Shown: positions 6,035-15,815, numbered from the stretch's first letter. The stretch: 64,000 nt of DNA from an uncultured Dorea sp. (GCA_910584575.1 CAJUBG010000007.1:20315-84314); one strand, 5' to 3'. A program made the numbers and translations. Notes: a model not told the origin generated them from the letters alone.

Positions 6035-8756
6035 ATTCTATGGAGGTCTTCCGCCCAAGCCTCACATCCTCCATCTGTTTGGCCATCTCCTCATCCATAT
6101 GGTCAAACAGGTAATTTTTCCCTGACTCTCTCCTGCTTGCGTATTCCTCCCGAATCTGCCTTCTAACAAGCTCTACTTCCTCCTTGAATTCTCTGGAGGA
6201 AATCAGCGTTCCACCCTGTCCCAGAGTGACAACCTGCTCTACGCTGTCCGAGGTCACCACTGTTACATGATACTTTCTTCCAATCTGGTGAACCACCTTT
6301 TCAATATACTGGTCTGCCGTCTCTGCCTCCTTGGTATACACTACATGGATATTGTGGTATTTCTGGATTTCAAGCGCGTAGCCGTCCACTTTATAAGCGT
6401 CAAACACCAGGATAACGACGCACCTTCGGAAGCCCTGGTAATTGCAAAGAATATCCATCAGTTTATTCCGCGCCGCGTCAATATTTACCTTAGCCAGCTC
6501 TTTCAAATCATCCCATGCAAATATGACGTTATATCCGTCCACCAGAAGATACTCTTGAACAGCTTTCTCCTTCTTATGCCTCCTTTTCTCCGGCCCGCTT
6601 GCGACATATCTGGAATCTGCGGAGGTTCTCCGTTCTATCTTTCCGTAAGTACGGATAAATATCTCCTCTAACTCCTTTTCTTCTTCCTGGGTGAAGCTCG
6701 TCTGGTTCTTCATACCTGCTTGCTGTACCGTTCTCTCTGTGTTCTTTTGTCTTACCTTTTTCTCAAGCACGCTCTCAATATGCATATACTCCGGCACCTG
6801 ATTCCACGGCACAACAAATCCTGCCCCATGGGCGCAGAATACCGAACCCGTGGGATTCTCCAAATCCCTCTCCGGCTCATACCCCTTCTCCTCTATGATC
6901 TCCTGCGCATTATGGCAAGGCTCATATCCCTTAAACGTACAGGTCAGCCGCCCTCTGCCTCTGGAATAACTGTGAACCTCTATCTGATAATCCCGCATGG
7001 CTGCCACCGGCGCTTTTCCCCGAAGCAAAGCCGTCTCTTTCGCTATCTCCGGCTGCTCAAATTCCCCGCACATCTTGCGGATATCCGTCATTGCCCTCCC
7101 CACCATCTCTGACGGCAGTTCCAGACAGTATTCATAATAAGGCTCTAGCAAAATGCTGTCGGCCTGCCTCAATCCCTGTCTGACGGCTCTGTATGTCGCC
7201 TGCCGGAAATCTCCGCCTTCAGTATGCTTCGGATGAGCCTGCCCCGCAATCAGGGTAATTCGTAGATCCGTAACCGCTGCCCCCGTCAGTATGCCGCGGT
7301 GCTCTCGTTCCGCTAGATGTGTAAGAATCAACCGCTGCCAGTTTCCGTCCAGCTCATCCTCGCTTAAATCTGTGCCCAACACCACTCCGCTTCCTGGCTC
7401 TCCTGGCTCTAACAGCAGATGAACCTCCGCATAATGGCGGAGAGGCTCAAAATGCCCGACTCCTTCTACGGTATTCCTTATGGTTTCCTTATAGACAATA
7501 TTTCCTGTATCAAATGTTATCTCCGTGTGAAAACGCTCTTTTACCAGGCTTTGCAGAATCTCTATCTGCACCGCGCCCATGAGCTGCGCATAGATTTCCC
7601 CTAATTCCTCGTCCCACACAATCCGAAGCATAGGGTCCTCCTCCTCCAACTGCCGGAGGTTTTTAAGCATAGTATGAGCGTCGCACCCTTCCGGCAGACA
7701 GACACGGTAATTCAGCACCGGTTCCAGTACGGGAGTGCCGGAGGCTTTCTCTCCACCCAGGCCCTCGCCTGGATATGTATGGTTAAGCCCAGTGACCGCA
7801 CACACACATCCTGTTTTTGCCTCTGAAACCGTCTCGTATTTTTCTCCGGAATAGATGCGAATCTGGTTGACCTTTTCTTCCCATGGTTCAAAGGCTTCTA
7901 AACCAGAGCTTAAGATATCCTTCACCTTCAGAGCGCCTTGCGTAACCCTCAGATGGGTCAGACGAGCGCCCTGGGTATCTCTGGATATCTTGAATACCTT
8001 TGCCCCAAAGCTCTCCTGACTCTCGCCTGGTACTGCCATGCTTTTTTCGTTTTTCTTGGAAATAAACGCTCTTGCACTCATATAGCGTTCAAGCCCGTCC
8101 ATAAATTCCCGCACGCCAAAAAGCTTCAACGCAGAGCCAAAATAACAGGGGTACACATTTCTCTCAGCAATCAGGCGTATGATGGTTTCCTTCTTAAGCG
8201 CGCCGTTTTCCAGATATTCTTCAAGGGCAGCTTCTTCACACATTGCCAGTTCTTCATGGAGAGCCTCCCCCTCCTGGTCAAAGGCGACGCAGGCGCCGTC
8301 CAGATGCTTCTTCAATTCGCAAAGAAGTTTTTCGCGGTTCGTTCCCTCCTGATCCATCTTATTGATAAATATAAAAACCGGTATCCGGTATCGTCTTAAA
8401 AGACTCCATAGAGTCCGCGTATGTCCCTGCACACCGTCCGTTCCGCTTATGACGAGGATTGCATAGTCTAATACCTGCAAAGTACGCTCCATTTCTGTGG
8501 AAAAATCCACATGGCCTGGGGTGTCAAGGAGTGTCACCTGGGTATCTCCAAGGTTGAAAACTGCCTGTTTGGAGAAGATTGTAATACCGCGGCTGCGTTC
8601 CAGCTCATAGGTGTCCAGATATGCGTTCTTATGGTCTACGCGGCCTAATTCTCTGATCTTGCCGCTTAGATAGAGCAGGCTCTCCGATAAGGTGGTCTTG
8701 CCTGCGTCAACGTGCGCAAGTATGCCTATACAGATATGTTCTGATGAATCGTCCAT
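6033..8756 (-). CDS. TetM-like translational GTPase fused to a NYN (YacP/Rae1-like) nuclease domain
   Basis: 907 residues from the ATG at 8756 (AGGGG eight bases upstream). The first ~640 residues follow the EF-G/ribosomal-protection plan: G1 AHVDAGKTT, G2 RGITI, G3 DTPGH, G4 NKMD, then domains II-V. From about residue 735 to 885 there is a NYN/YacP domain: LLVDGYNVI, VVILVFDAYK, VVYTKEAETADQYIE, VTVVTSD, with the acidic residues kept. Rae1/YacP proteins cut mRNA in the ribosomal A site. TetM's tip loop YSPVST is replaced here by HPKHTEGGD, so tetracycline resistance should not be assumed. I infer a ribosome-rescue or mRNA-cleavage role. Confidence 0.85.
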   Translation of the reverse strand: MDDSSEHICIGILAHVDAGKTTLSESLLYLSGKIRELGRVDHKNAYLDTYELERSRGITIFSKQAVFNLGDTQVTLLDTPGHVDFSTEMERTLQVLDYAILVISGTDGVQGHTRTLWSLLRRYRIPVFIFINKMDQEGTNREKLLCELKKHLDGACVAFDQEGEALHEELAMCEEAALEEYLENGALKKETIIRLIAERNVYPCYFGSALKLFGVREFMDGLERYMSARAFISKKNEKSMAVPGESQESFGAKVFKISRDTQGARLTHLRVTQGALKVKDILSSGLEAFEPWEEKVNQIRIYSGEKYETVSEAKTGCVCAVTGLNHTYPGEGLGGEKASGTPVLEPVLNYRVCLPEGCDAHTMLKNLRQLEEEDPMLRIVWDEELGEIYAQLMGAVQIEILQSLVKERFHTEITFDTGNIVYKETIRNTVEGVGHFEPLRHYAEVHLLLEPGEPGSGVVLGTDLSEDELDGNWQRLILTHLAEREHRGILTGAAVTDLRITLIAGQAHPKHTEGGDFRQATYRAVRQGLRQADSILLEPYYEYCLELPSEMVGRAMTDIRKMCGEFEQPEIAKETALLRGKAPVAAMRDYQIEVHSYSRGRGRLTCTFKGYEPCHNAQEIIEEKGYEPERDLENPTGSVFCAHGAGFVVPWNQVPEYMHIESVLEKKVRQKNTERTVQQAGMKNQTSFTQEEEKELEEIFIRTYGKIERRTSADSRYVASGPEKRRHKKEKAVQEYLLVDGYNVIFAWDDLKELAKVNIDAARNKLMDILCNYQGFRRCVVILVFDAYKVDGYALEIQKYHNIHVVYTKEAETADQYIEKVVHQIGRKYHVTVVTSDSVEQVVTLGQGGTLISSREFKEEVELVRRQIREEYASRRESGKNYLFDHMDEEMAKQMEDVRLGRKTSIE

Positions 8757-8793
8757 CGAAAAAGCCCCTTTCTGTACTGCGATTATGCATGCA

Positions 8794-10206
8794 TTATTTC
8801 TTAATTTCCCAATACCCAGTCTTTCTCGAACCGACACGTTCAATCATTCCATTATCAGAAAGTGATTTCATAATTTTCTGTATATGGCTGCGGGCAAGTT
8901 GTAGCTGCTCTTTTATCTCATTCTGTGTAATTCTTGGATTCTCCCATATCAACAACAGAACTTTTTGTTCGTTTTCATTTAAAGCCCTATTTAAAGCCCT
9001 ATTTAAAGCCCTATTTAAAGCCTCCTCTTTAACATCTTCCTTTTTATAATTCAGATTTTTTAATGTTAAACTAAACATCACTCTGTCTGAATAAAATTCC
9101 GGTTCCATACCTTCCTCATAATTTGCCGCCCTCTCGTATGCCCCACAGATTTTATTCAAACCGCTTCCCTGACGTTCCATGTATCCTAAGCGTCCAAATA
9201 TATCTGCCAACACCGGATTTCTCCTTGTAGAAGGGATAGAAGCAATATCTCTTTCCTGTATTTTTGTTCCGTCCGGCATCCCTCCTGGAGAATAAATCAC
9301 AAGACGGTCATCAAAAATATCTATATGAACTTCACTGCCATTTACCAGATAGTCACGGTGGATTAACCCATTCACAAGCCCTTCAAAAACACTTCTCTCA
9401 CAAAAATCTGGCATTTCAATCCGTGAATTTGCAGTCTTTTTCCAAAGTATTTTCATATTTCTTTTTACAAACCCAATACCCTCATTTAACAGAATGATTA
9501 AACTTCCGCTATATTCTGCGCTATCCAGAGCGTCTACCTGACCACCGCTTTTATCCAATCCATTCCAACGTGTACAGAACAGCCGAGAATACCGAATAGG
9601 ACAATTATCCGCAAGCAATGCCCCTGCATTAGTCAACTTTCCTTTTTCATCAACAATTCCAAAGGATTCAAAACTTTTTTCTGGCATACTTGTTCCATCC
9701 CATTCCTTATAACGTTCCCGAAGTTTTGAAAAAGAATAATCTTTAAAATCGTAATCTGTCGTCAAGGAATCAAAAGAAGAATTTTTTCCCCTCAGAACAA
9801 GTCTTTTTAACTCTGCCGCGTTTGCAGTAACAGATTCATTCCCGATCCGAATAAAAGCCTCATTACTTCCATCTCCTCGGTAATAATAAGGTGTTTCCTG
9901 TCCTTTCATGACTTCCAAAGTAAGCAGTTTTTTCCCATCTTCTGTACTGTGAATCTGCATTGTAATCTCTGGGAAGGGATCAATACGCTCTTTTACTTTT
10001 TGACTGATATATTCAGAAGCCTCTTTTATATTGTTGATTCCCATTACAGTATCATCATCCGCAATACCAAATATCAATACACCGCCATTTCCATTAGCAA
10101 ACGCACTGACACTTTTCAGCCAACTTTTCGGTCTCCGCATTTCTACTTCCCGCTTTTTATCATATTCAGTAGTTTCTCCCAAAAATTCTGATAATTTCCG
10201 CGTCAT
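8794..10206 (-). CDS. AlbA_2/divergent ATPase-domain regulator with winged helix
   Basis: About 470 residues from the ATG at 10206. The N-terminus is an AlbA_2 (Schlafen-like) domain (FANGNGGVLIFGIADDDTVMG); the middle resembles the HATPase_c_4 / RecG-related group COG2865 (NGLIHRDY, DDRLVIYSPGGMPDG, RQGSGL). The C-terminal ~70 residues are a winged helix (ITQNEIKEQLQLARSHIQKIMKSL). Between them is a four-residue repeat ALNR, encoded by a 12-bp tandem repeat (8977-9022). Such proteins are usually called transcriptional regulators or putative helicases; the role here is unknown. It ends 37 bases before the GTPase-NYN gene. Confidence 0.8.
   Translation of the reverse strand: MTRKLSEFLGETTEYDKKREVEMRRPKSWLKSVSAFANGNGGVLIFGIADDDTVMGINNIKEASEYISQKVKERIDPFPEITMQIHSTEDGKKLLTLEVMKGQETPYYYRGDGSNEAFIRIGNESVTANAAELKRLVLRGKNSSFDSLTTDYDFKDYSFSKLRERYKEWDGTSMPEKSFESFGIVDEKGKLTNAGALLADNCPIRYSRLFCTRWNGLDKSGGQVDALDSAEYSGSLIILLNEGIGFVKRNMKILWKKTANSRIEMPDFCERSVFEGLVNGLIHRDYLVNGSEVHIDIFDDRLVIYSPGGMPDGTKIQERDIASIPSTRRNPVLADIFGRLGYMERQGSGLNKICGAYERAANYEEGMEPEFYSDRVMFSLTLKNLNYKKEDVKEEALNRALNRALNRALNENEQKVLLLIWENPRITQNEIKEQLQLARSHIQKIMKSLSDNGMIERVGSRKTGYWEIKK
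8977..9022. repeat. 12-bp tandem repeat, nearly four copies, in frame
   Basis: The unit ATTTAAAGCCCT occurs three times exactly plus most of a fourth. It codes for repeated ALNR between the ATPase-like and winged-helix domains. Copy changes keep the frame and alter linker length. Confidence 0.9.
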
Positions 10207-10278
10207 TCCTCTTTTCCTCACCTTCATTGTTCGCCCGTCCCGCTAGGCGCATGTATTACGGTATACCCTTGAGTATAC

Positions 10279-10809
10279 TTATGTGTCCGCGCATCTCTGA
10301 AGCCCGCTGCTCAATATACACCCCACCATACATCCAAATCCATTGTGTATCATATCATCCCACTCAAACAGCCCTCTGCAGAATACAAGCTGGCATGTCT
10401 CAATCATTCCCGATATCGTAAGCCCAATCAAAAGTCCCTTCCACCAGGACATTTTCCTGTGAAATACAAACGGCAGAAGCAGCCCCGCCGGAAACAATAA
10501 AATCATATTCAGCAGGTTCTCTTTCAGCATCTCACGGCTGCCCTGCCGAACGGCTTTCCATGACCAAAACACTTCCAATTCATAGCGATGAACTCCCGTG
10601 GGATTCCGTGTAAACACAGTTGACGCAAATACAATTCCAAGAAAAAGCAACAGAAGTAATCCCGCAACGGCTTGGGACAGAGCAATCCTTCTCCGCCCCA
10701 CCAACCTGAATAATATGACCGCTACGATGAAGAAAAGTATAGAAAAACAGACGATTTCCCGAATCGTCCATGCACGATTATGCGTAATGAAAATCTGGTA
10801 TAAGTCCAA
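10279..10809 (-). CDS. VanZ-like membrane protein
   Basis: 176 residues with about five membrane segments and VanZ-family blocks (NLLNMILLFPAGLLLPF, ISGMIETCQLVFCRGLFEWDDMIHNGFGCMVG). VanZ in vancomycin/teicoplanin clusters lowers glycopeptide sensitivity, but stand-alone VanZ-like proteins are common and mostly uncharacterised. No van genes are nearby, so no resistance is inferred. Confidence 0.85.
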   Translation of the reverse strand: MDLYQIFITHNRAWTIREIVCFSILFFIVAVILFRLVGRRRIALSQAVAGLLLLLFLGIVFASTVFTRNPTGVHRYELEVFWSWKAVRQGSREMLKENLLNMILLFPAGLLLPFVFHRKMSWWKGLLIGLTISGMIETCQLVFCRGLFEWDDMIHNGFGCMVGCILSSGLQRCADT

Positions 10810-11005
10810 TGCCTAAGTACCTCCGGATGAATTCACTTTATTCTGATTATAGTACCACAAAGTCTGCGCGTTCGCAATATGCAAGAATGAGAGCCAACTT
10901 ACGACCATAACCGAGTTTGTATGTAAATGCTTGTGCCAATATGAAACTCAACATTGACACCAAATATTATAATCTTAACTTAATTCGGTTCTGCACACCA
11001 ATTTG

Positions 11006-11056
11006 TCAAGAAAAATAAATATTTTTCTTGAATATCAAGCGCTTACACACTATAAT
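11006..11056 (+). promoter_or_regulatory. promoter of the CAP gene with overlapping palindrome
   Basis: -35 TTGAAT (11028-11033), 17 bp, -10 TATAAT (11051-11056). A 12-bp perfect inverted repeat TCAAGAAAAATA/TATTTTTCTTGA (11006-11017, 11020-11031) ends inside the -35, which suggests a repressor site. The rest of the 10,810-11,112 gap shows no gene. Confidence 0.7.
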
Positions 11057-11112
11057 TATATTGTCAAAATCTTTTAAAGATTAATTTATTAAAACAGGAG
11101 GGTAAAATTAAA

Positions 11113-13374
11113 ATGAACATTTGCAAAAGATGCAGGCGAATTGCAGTATTTGTTGCAATGCTGTTGCTTCTGGGAAGTACAAGTATTGTAACAAATGCTG
11201 CAAACGGCACTGTCACGAAGGAGCTTACTGTGCAATACGGACAGACTGAAGCCCGTGAGATGCTGAAGATGGTAAACGATTTCCGGACAGGAGGTGAGAA
11301 CTGGTATTGGAATGAGGACAATACGACCAAGAGTAACTGTAAAGGCAGTACGCTGGTCTATGATTATGAGTTAGAAAAGGCTGCAATGCTTCGGGCGGCT
11401 GAGATTGCATATAACTATGAACTTCATCATACAAGACCAAACGGAGAAGATTGCTTTACTGCGTATGAAGGAACTACTTATGCTGCCGGAGAGAATATTG
11501 CATACGGATACACAACCGCCGAAGCAGTATTTACAGCATGGCAGGAGAAGAACGACAAATATGACGGCCAGGGACATAGACGTAATATGCTGGCCGATAA
11601 TTTCACGGCATTTGCTGTCGGCCATGTATATTATAACAGAACTCATTACTGGGTACAGGAATTCAGAAGCCCGGCCTCACAGATGGCAGCAACTCCGCCA
11701 GACGACTCTACAAAAACTGTTTCGATAGAAGCCAAAGGCCACAATCATGTATGGGATGCAGGAACTGTCACCAAAAACGCAACCTGTACCGAAGACGGTG
11801 AGAGAAAATACACCTGTAAAGAATGCGGCGAAACCAGAACTGAAATCATCCCAAAGACAGGGCATAATGAAGTAGTCGATCCGGCGGTAGCAGCGACCTG
11901 TACCACAGCAGGCAAGACCGAAGGTTCCCATTGTTCCATATGCAATACCGTATTCAAGGCACAGACCGAGATTCCGGCATTAGGGCACAAAGAGGAAATA
12001 AGGAATAAGAAAAGCGCAACCTGTGAGCAAGACGGATATACCGGTGATAAGGTATGTACCGTTTGCGGCGACGTATTAGAAAAAGGTTCTGTTATTCCGA
12101 AAACAGGCCACACCTGGGATTCAGGCAAGATGGCCGACAGCGCTACCTGCGAGACAGGCGGAGTCATTACTTATACCTGTACCAAATGCGGCGGTAAGAA
12201 AACAGAGACGGTTGGTCCAACCGAACACAAAACAGAGACGAAAAACAAGGCTGAAGCCTCTTGTACCGAAGCAGGATATACCGGAGACGAGGTATGTATT
12301 GTCTGTAGCAAAGTAGTTACCAAAGGAGAAAATATTCCGGCATTAGGCCATTCTTTTGGCGAATGGAAACAGATCTCCTCACCTGATTGCGCGAATACCG
12401 AAAGCGAAAAGAGAGTATGCTCTGTATGTGGTTTTACGGAGACACGCAATCTCGACCTCCAAGGTCATGAGTGGGAGTCTGATTTTACAATCGACAAGGA
12501 AGCAACTTGCACAACCGATGGAAGCAAGTCCATCCATTGTAGCAAATGTGATGCTGTAAAGGATAGCATGGTAATTCCAAAAGGACATCAGCCGGTTCTG
12601 ACAAACCAGAAGGAGGCAACTTGTATTGAAGCCGGATATACAGGGGATCAGATTTGTAAGCTTTGTAATACCGTTTTAGAAAAAGGCAGTATTATTCCGG
12701 CAAAGGGTCATGTAAAAGAAAACGTGCCCGCATTAGAAGCAACCTGTACAGAAGGAGGACACGAAGCCGGCGTCCGTTGTTCTGTATGTGGGGAGACGTT
12801 GGAAGGTTTGAAAGCGCTTCCGGCAAAGGGTCATCAGTGGGATGACGGCGTTATTACGACTGAGCCAACACGCCAGACAGAGGGCGTTAAGACCTATACC
12901 TGCCAGGTATGTAAGATAACAAGGACTGAAACCATTGAAAAACTGCCGAACTATAAGATGCTTAACGGCGCCGGCAGCAAGTGGGTTATGAATTCAAATA
13001 AAGAGCTGGTTTTCCGTGTGGATGCTGATATTTCTCTTTTTGTAGAGGTATATATTGACGGCGATCTTGTCGCGCCGGCAAATTACAGTGTCACAAGCGG
13101 AAGCACAATCATAACGCTTAAACCTTCTTATCTGAAAACATTAAAAGAGGGAGAGCATACGATAGAGTTTGTGTTTAAAGACGGAAAGGCTGTTACATCA
13201 TTTGAAATTGCGAAACAGTCTTCAAATGGTACGACTCCTTCCAAAATCACGACTACTCCGGACAACAGCCGTTCACCTAAGACTGGTGATCTTACGAATG
13301 CTGGAATCTACATTTTGTTGTTTGGAATGTCAGTCATTGCTATTCTGATTGTTCGTAAACGCAAAATGGCCTAA
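11113..13374 (+). CDS. cell-wall anchored CAP-domain protein with Cys-rich repeats
   Basis: 753 residues. Signal peptide to about residue 30; a CAP/SCP domain at about 45-195 (LEKAAMLRAAEIA, ENIAYGYTTAEAVFTAWQ, HRRNML); then about ten ~40-residue repeats, most with Cys-x2-Cys knuckles (CKECGE, CSICNT, CTVCGD, CTKCGG) ending in a GH motif. The tail has a sortase-like SPKTG motif, a membrane span and RKRKMA. AGGAGG lies ten bases before the start. It is the only long plus-strand gene of the first 15 kb and is flanked by its own promoter and terminator. Probably a surface protein; the role of the Cys pairs (metal or disulfides) is unknown. Confidence 0.88.
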   Translation: MNICKRCRRIAVFVAMLLLLGSTSIVTNAANGTVTKELTVQYGQTEAREMLKMVNDFRTGGENWYWNEDNTTKSNCKGSTLVYDYELEKAAMLRAAEIAYNYELHHTRPNGEDCFTAYEGTTYAAGENIAYGYTTAEAVFTAWQEKNDKYDGQGHRRNMLADNFTAFAVGHVYYNRTHYWVQEFRSPASQMAATPPDDSTKTVSIEAKGHNHVWDAGTVTKNATCTEDGERKYTCKECGETRTEIIPKTGHNEVVDPAVAATCTTAGKTEGSHCSICNTVFKAQTEIPALGHKEEIRNKKSATCEQDGYTGDKVCTVCGDVLEKGSVIPKTGHTWDSGKMADSATCETGGVITYTCTKCGGKKTETVGPTEHKTETKNKAEASCTEAGYTGDEVCIVCSKVVTKGENIPALGHSFGEWKQISSPDCANTESEKRVCSVCGFTETRNLDLQGHEWESDFTIDKEATCTTDGSKSIHCSKCDAVKDSMVIPKGHQPVLTNQKEATCIEAGYTGDQICKLCNTVLEKGSIIPAKGHVKENVPALEATCTEGGHEAGVRCSVCGETLEGLKALPAKGHQWDDGVITTEPTRQTEGVKTYTCQVCKITRTETIEKLPNYKMLNGAGSKWVMNSNKELVFRVDADISLFVEVYIDGDLVAPANYSVTSGSTIITLKPSYLKTLKEGEHTIEFVFKDGKAVTSFEIAKQSSNGTTPSKITTTPDNSRSPKTGDLTNAGIYILLFGMSVIAILIVRKRKMA

Positions 13375-13388
13375 AAAAATGATGTTAC

Positions 13389-13427
13389 AGAGCAGAGCAT
13401 GCACAGATACATGCTCTGCTCTTTTTA
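13389..13427 (+). terminator. terminator of the CAP gene
   Basis: 13-bp perfect stem AGAGCAGAGCATG/CATGCTCTGCTCT, 8-base loop, then TTTTTATTC. It lies between two convergent genes and may serve both. Confidence 0.9.
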
Positions 13428-13451
13428 TTCTCTGACAATAGCTTTACATTA
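13406..13451. repeat. 46-bp direct repeat, copy 1
   Basis: Terminator half plus the 3' end of the AAA-ATPase gene. Matches 15770-15815 with one mismatch. Marks a recombination or duplication endpoint. Confidence 0.85.
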
Positions 13452-15143
13452 CGCCATCACCACCATACATTCTTTCTCGCAGAATGCGATTCCATACTTC
13501 ATCATTTTTTTCATACCACGGCGCTTCAGCCCTTCCGCGTACTTCTTTTCTTCGATCTGGTTTAATGCTTCCGCGCACGCCGCCTCTAGGTTCCCATCAT
13601 CCGCATATTTCAACTCAACTACAATACCAAGGCGTTCTGGCGTCTGGATGGAGATGTCGCTGTAGCCTTCCCCGGTCTCCGCATTGGACTTCACCAGCCA
13701 ACTTCCTTGACTGCGCAAAAGCCCCAGTACCATCCCATGATAGAAATTTTCTTTCATGTTCCTGCGTACCGCTGTATCCCTGACACTGATGGAATCCCAC
13801 AGGTAATCCCCCAACATTTCCTGAATGGTCTCCACGTCTCCGTCCGGGAATGCCGCGCAGAACCGGTTGATCCTTGTAGAGTCTGCCTGGGTCGTTTCTT
13901 CAAACCAGTCTTTTACCAGATCAATAAACAGTTCCATTACCTCCCGGTTCGGCAATGCCAGCTCCATTTTCTTTCCCGGCACTCTCTTGCGGCAGGTCAG
14001 GTACCCAGTAGAATAGAGCACACTCCAGATATTATCAATAGAATCCTCCACTTCCCGGTAGGTCAGTTCCTGACGGATGGGTTCTGTGATGGTTCCGCCG
14101 TTGATCAGCTGCTCGACATCGTTTCTCGTACTTTGGTTTGCCTTCTTCAGCAGACGTCGGAGCAGGTCGTTCCCGCTGGTATTGGCCCAATAGTTTTCCG
14201 GTTCGGCATTTGGATCCGCCAGCAGCTCATCGCAGTAATTAATGACATCCCAGGGACAATATACATCTGTATCTCCAAAACGATACCCATCGTACCAATC
14301 ACTGATTGTATTTTTATAGGAGGACAGTTCATAGAATTCCAGCAGTTCATCCACATCTGCATTGGTAAAGCCGAAGTACTCATCATAGCGGATATCTGAA
14401 ATCGTGTGTACTTTCGGATTATTCAGGCCGATGAAAATACTTTCCTTAGAAATCCTGAGACATCCGGTAAGCACCGCAAAATACAGGCTGTTGTTGGTTT
14501 TCAACGCATTATCAAAAAGACTGCGGATGAGAGATACCATCTCATCATAATACCCTCTCTGGAACGCCTTATCCAATGGCACATCATACTCGTCGATCAA
14601 CAGGATGGCTTTCTGTCCGTAATGTTTTTCGAGAAGCAGGGAAAGAGTCTTGAGGCTGGCAATCAAAGCATCATCTGGCATGGCATATCTTGAACTGCCT
14701 TTCGCCTCCACATTAACCAATTGATTGTAAGAATTTTTATCATCCTCATCCAGCTTAGGGCTTTCACGCAGGAAACGAAATCTTCCGGCTTCATTCCCAA
14801 TGACTGTTCTCAATGCTGCCACAGCTGAATCATATTTTAAACCGCCCACGCTCTTAAGGCTGATGGAGATCACAGGGAACTTTCCCATGTACTTCTCACA
14901 CAGCATCTTTTCCTGCGCAATCTTTAAGCCATCGAACAACGCCGGAACGTTCCCTACCTCAAAAAAGCATTTCAGCATGCTCATGTTGAGTGACTTTCCA
15001 AACCGTCTTGGACGGGTAAACAGATTTACCTTTCCCCAATTCTGCAAGAGTTCTTTTATGAACAGCGTTTTATCTACATAGTAAAAATCCTCAGAGAAAA
15101 ATTCTTCAAAGTTTTCAATCCCAATGGGAAGTTTCTTTCTCAC
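13449..15143 (-). CDS. AAA-ATPase-like / PD-(D/E)XK nuclease-domain protein
   Basis: About 564 residues from a GTG at 15143 (AAAGGAG ten bases upstream; the family usually starts at KKLPIGIENFEE). An ATP-binding domain (PF09820-type) has RPRRFGKSLNMSML as Walker A and AILLIDEYDVPLDKA as Walker B; the C-terminal domain (PF08011-type) carries the nuclease-like GYSDISIQTPERLGIVVELKYA. These genes are multi-copy in gut Clostridia and Bacteroidetes; the function is unknown, with mobile-element or defence roles suggested. Convergent with the CAP gene. The only intact copy in the 13-17 kb patch. Confidence 0.85.
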   Translation of the reverse strand: MRKKLPIGIENFEEFFSEDFYYVDKTLFIKELLQNWGKVNLFTRPRRFGKSLNMSMLKCFFEVGNVPALFDGLKIAQEKMLCEKYMGKFPVISISLKSVGGLKYDSAVAALRTVIGNEAGRFRFLRESPKLDEDDKNSYNQLVNVEAKGSSRYAMPDDALIASLKTLSLLLEKHYGQKAILLIDEYDVPLDKAFQRGYYDEMVSLIRSLFDNALKTNNSLYFAVLTGCLRISKESIFIGLNNPKVHTISDIRYDEYFGFTNADVDELLEFYELSSYKNTISDWYDGYRFGDTDVYCPWDVINYCDELLADPNAEPENYWANTSGNDLLRRLLKKANQSTRNDVEQLINGGTITEPIRQELTYREVEDSIDNIWSVLYSTGYLTCRKRVPGKKMELALPNREVMELFIDLVKDWFEETTQADSTRINRFCAAFPDGDVETIQEMLGDYLWDSISVRDTAVRRNMKENFYHGMVLGLLRSQGSWLVKSNAETGEGYSDISIQTPERLGIVVELKYADDGNLEAACAEALNQIEEKKYAEGLKRRGMKKMMKYGIAFCEKECMVVMA

Positions 15144-15316
15144 CTTCCTCACGCTCCTTTCCGATGCCAGTGGAATAGGGCAATTCACAAACTCCCTCTC
15201 TATCCCTCTGATGATCTTCTGCATTTCTCCATAAGATCGCCAAAAGATACAATCCACCTATGATGTATCCATTTTACCGTTAAGCCGCAAGACAGTCAAG
15301 TTTGCCCACCGAACTT

Positions 15317-15339
15317 AACTGTAAATTATTTTTACAGTT
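15317..15339. promoter_or_regulatory. 9-bp inverted repeat
   Basis: AACTGTAAA/TTTACAGTT with a 5-base loop, upstream of the AAA-ATPase gene. Nearly the same arms occur in the met leader (4976-5014). Role unknown. Confidence 0.4.
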
Positions 15340-15450
15340 CACAGGTCAGCTTGCTTAAAACAAACCGATGGCTTAAACTATCTATAGAAGTTCAGTCATC
15401 GGTTTCTCTTTTATCCAAATATTCCGGATACTCTATTGAACAGATTTATC

Positions 15451-15576
15451 TCACGGTAGCGCATCTCCATTTGATGCGGCACAGACAAACACATAGGCAT
15501 TCTTCCCATTGACCCTGGCATTCGTGCAGTCCGTATGCATGACCGGCGCTTTCATCATATCCGCATAGCTTCTTTT
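15451..15576 (-). pseudogene. IS66-family transposase remnant
   Basis: About 42 codons resembling the first catalytic-Asp region of IS66-type transposases (KAPVMHTD, NARVNGKNAYVFVC). It stops right after this block and nothing recognisable precedes it, so it is a short relic. The rest of the 15,258-15,770 gap holds no gene I can support, only a 7-bp stem (ACCGATG/CATCGGT) near 15,370-15,410. Confidence 0.55.
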
Positions 15577-15769
15577 GATTTCCATATGGGCAGTTTGACT
15601 ATGAATAACTTTCTTTATTTGAAATGGGTATGTGGAGAAAAAGACTGGATACAAGGCTGGATTAATAGAAAAACGCCTGTTTATGTGAATATTTCTATGA
15701 AAAAAAGATTGGCTGGAAAACTATCAACACAGTCTTTCCAGCCACAAAAAGTTATCCGAACTGTAACCG

Positions 15770-15815
15770 GATACATGCTCTGCTCTTTTTATTCTCTGAC
15801 AACAGCTTTACATTA
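15770..15815. repeat. 46-bp direct repeat, copy 2
   Basis: Second copy of 13406-13451 (one mismatch). It ends exactly where the truncated AAA-ATPase reading frame begins. Confidence 0.85.

Noticed and set aside
6033..8756. Tetracycline resistance gene
   Set aside because: Overall fold is similar, but the tip-loop motif of protection proteins is replaced and a nuclease domain is attached.
10279..10809. Vancomycin resistance
   Set aside because: A lone VanZ-like protein without vanHAX is no evidence of resistance.
11732..12940. Repeats in the CAP gene as a CRISPR-like array
   Set aside because: They are diverged in-frame protein repeats of about 40 residues, not identical DNA repeats with spacers.
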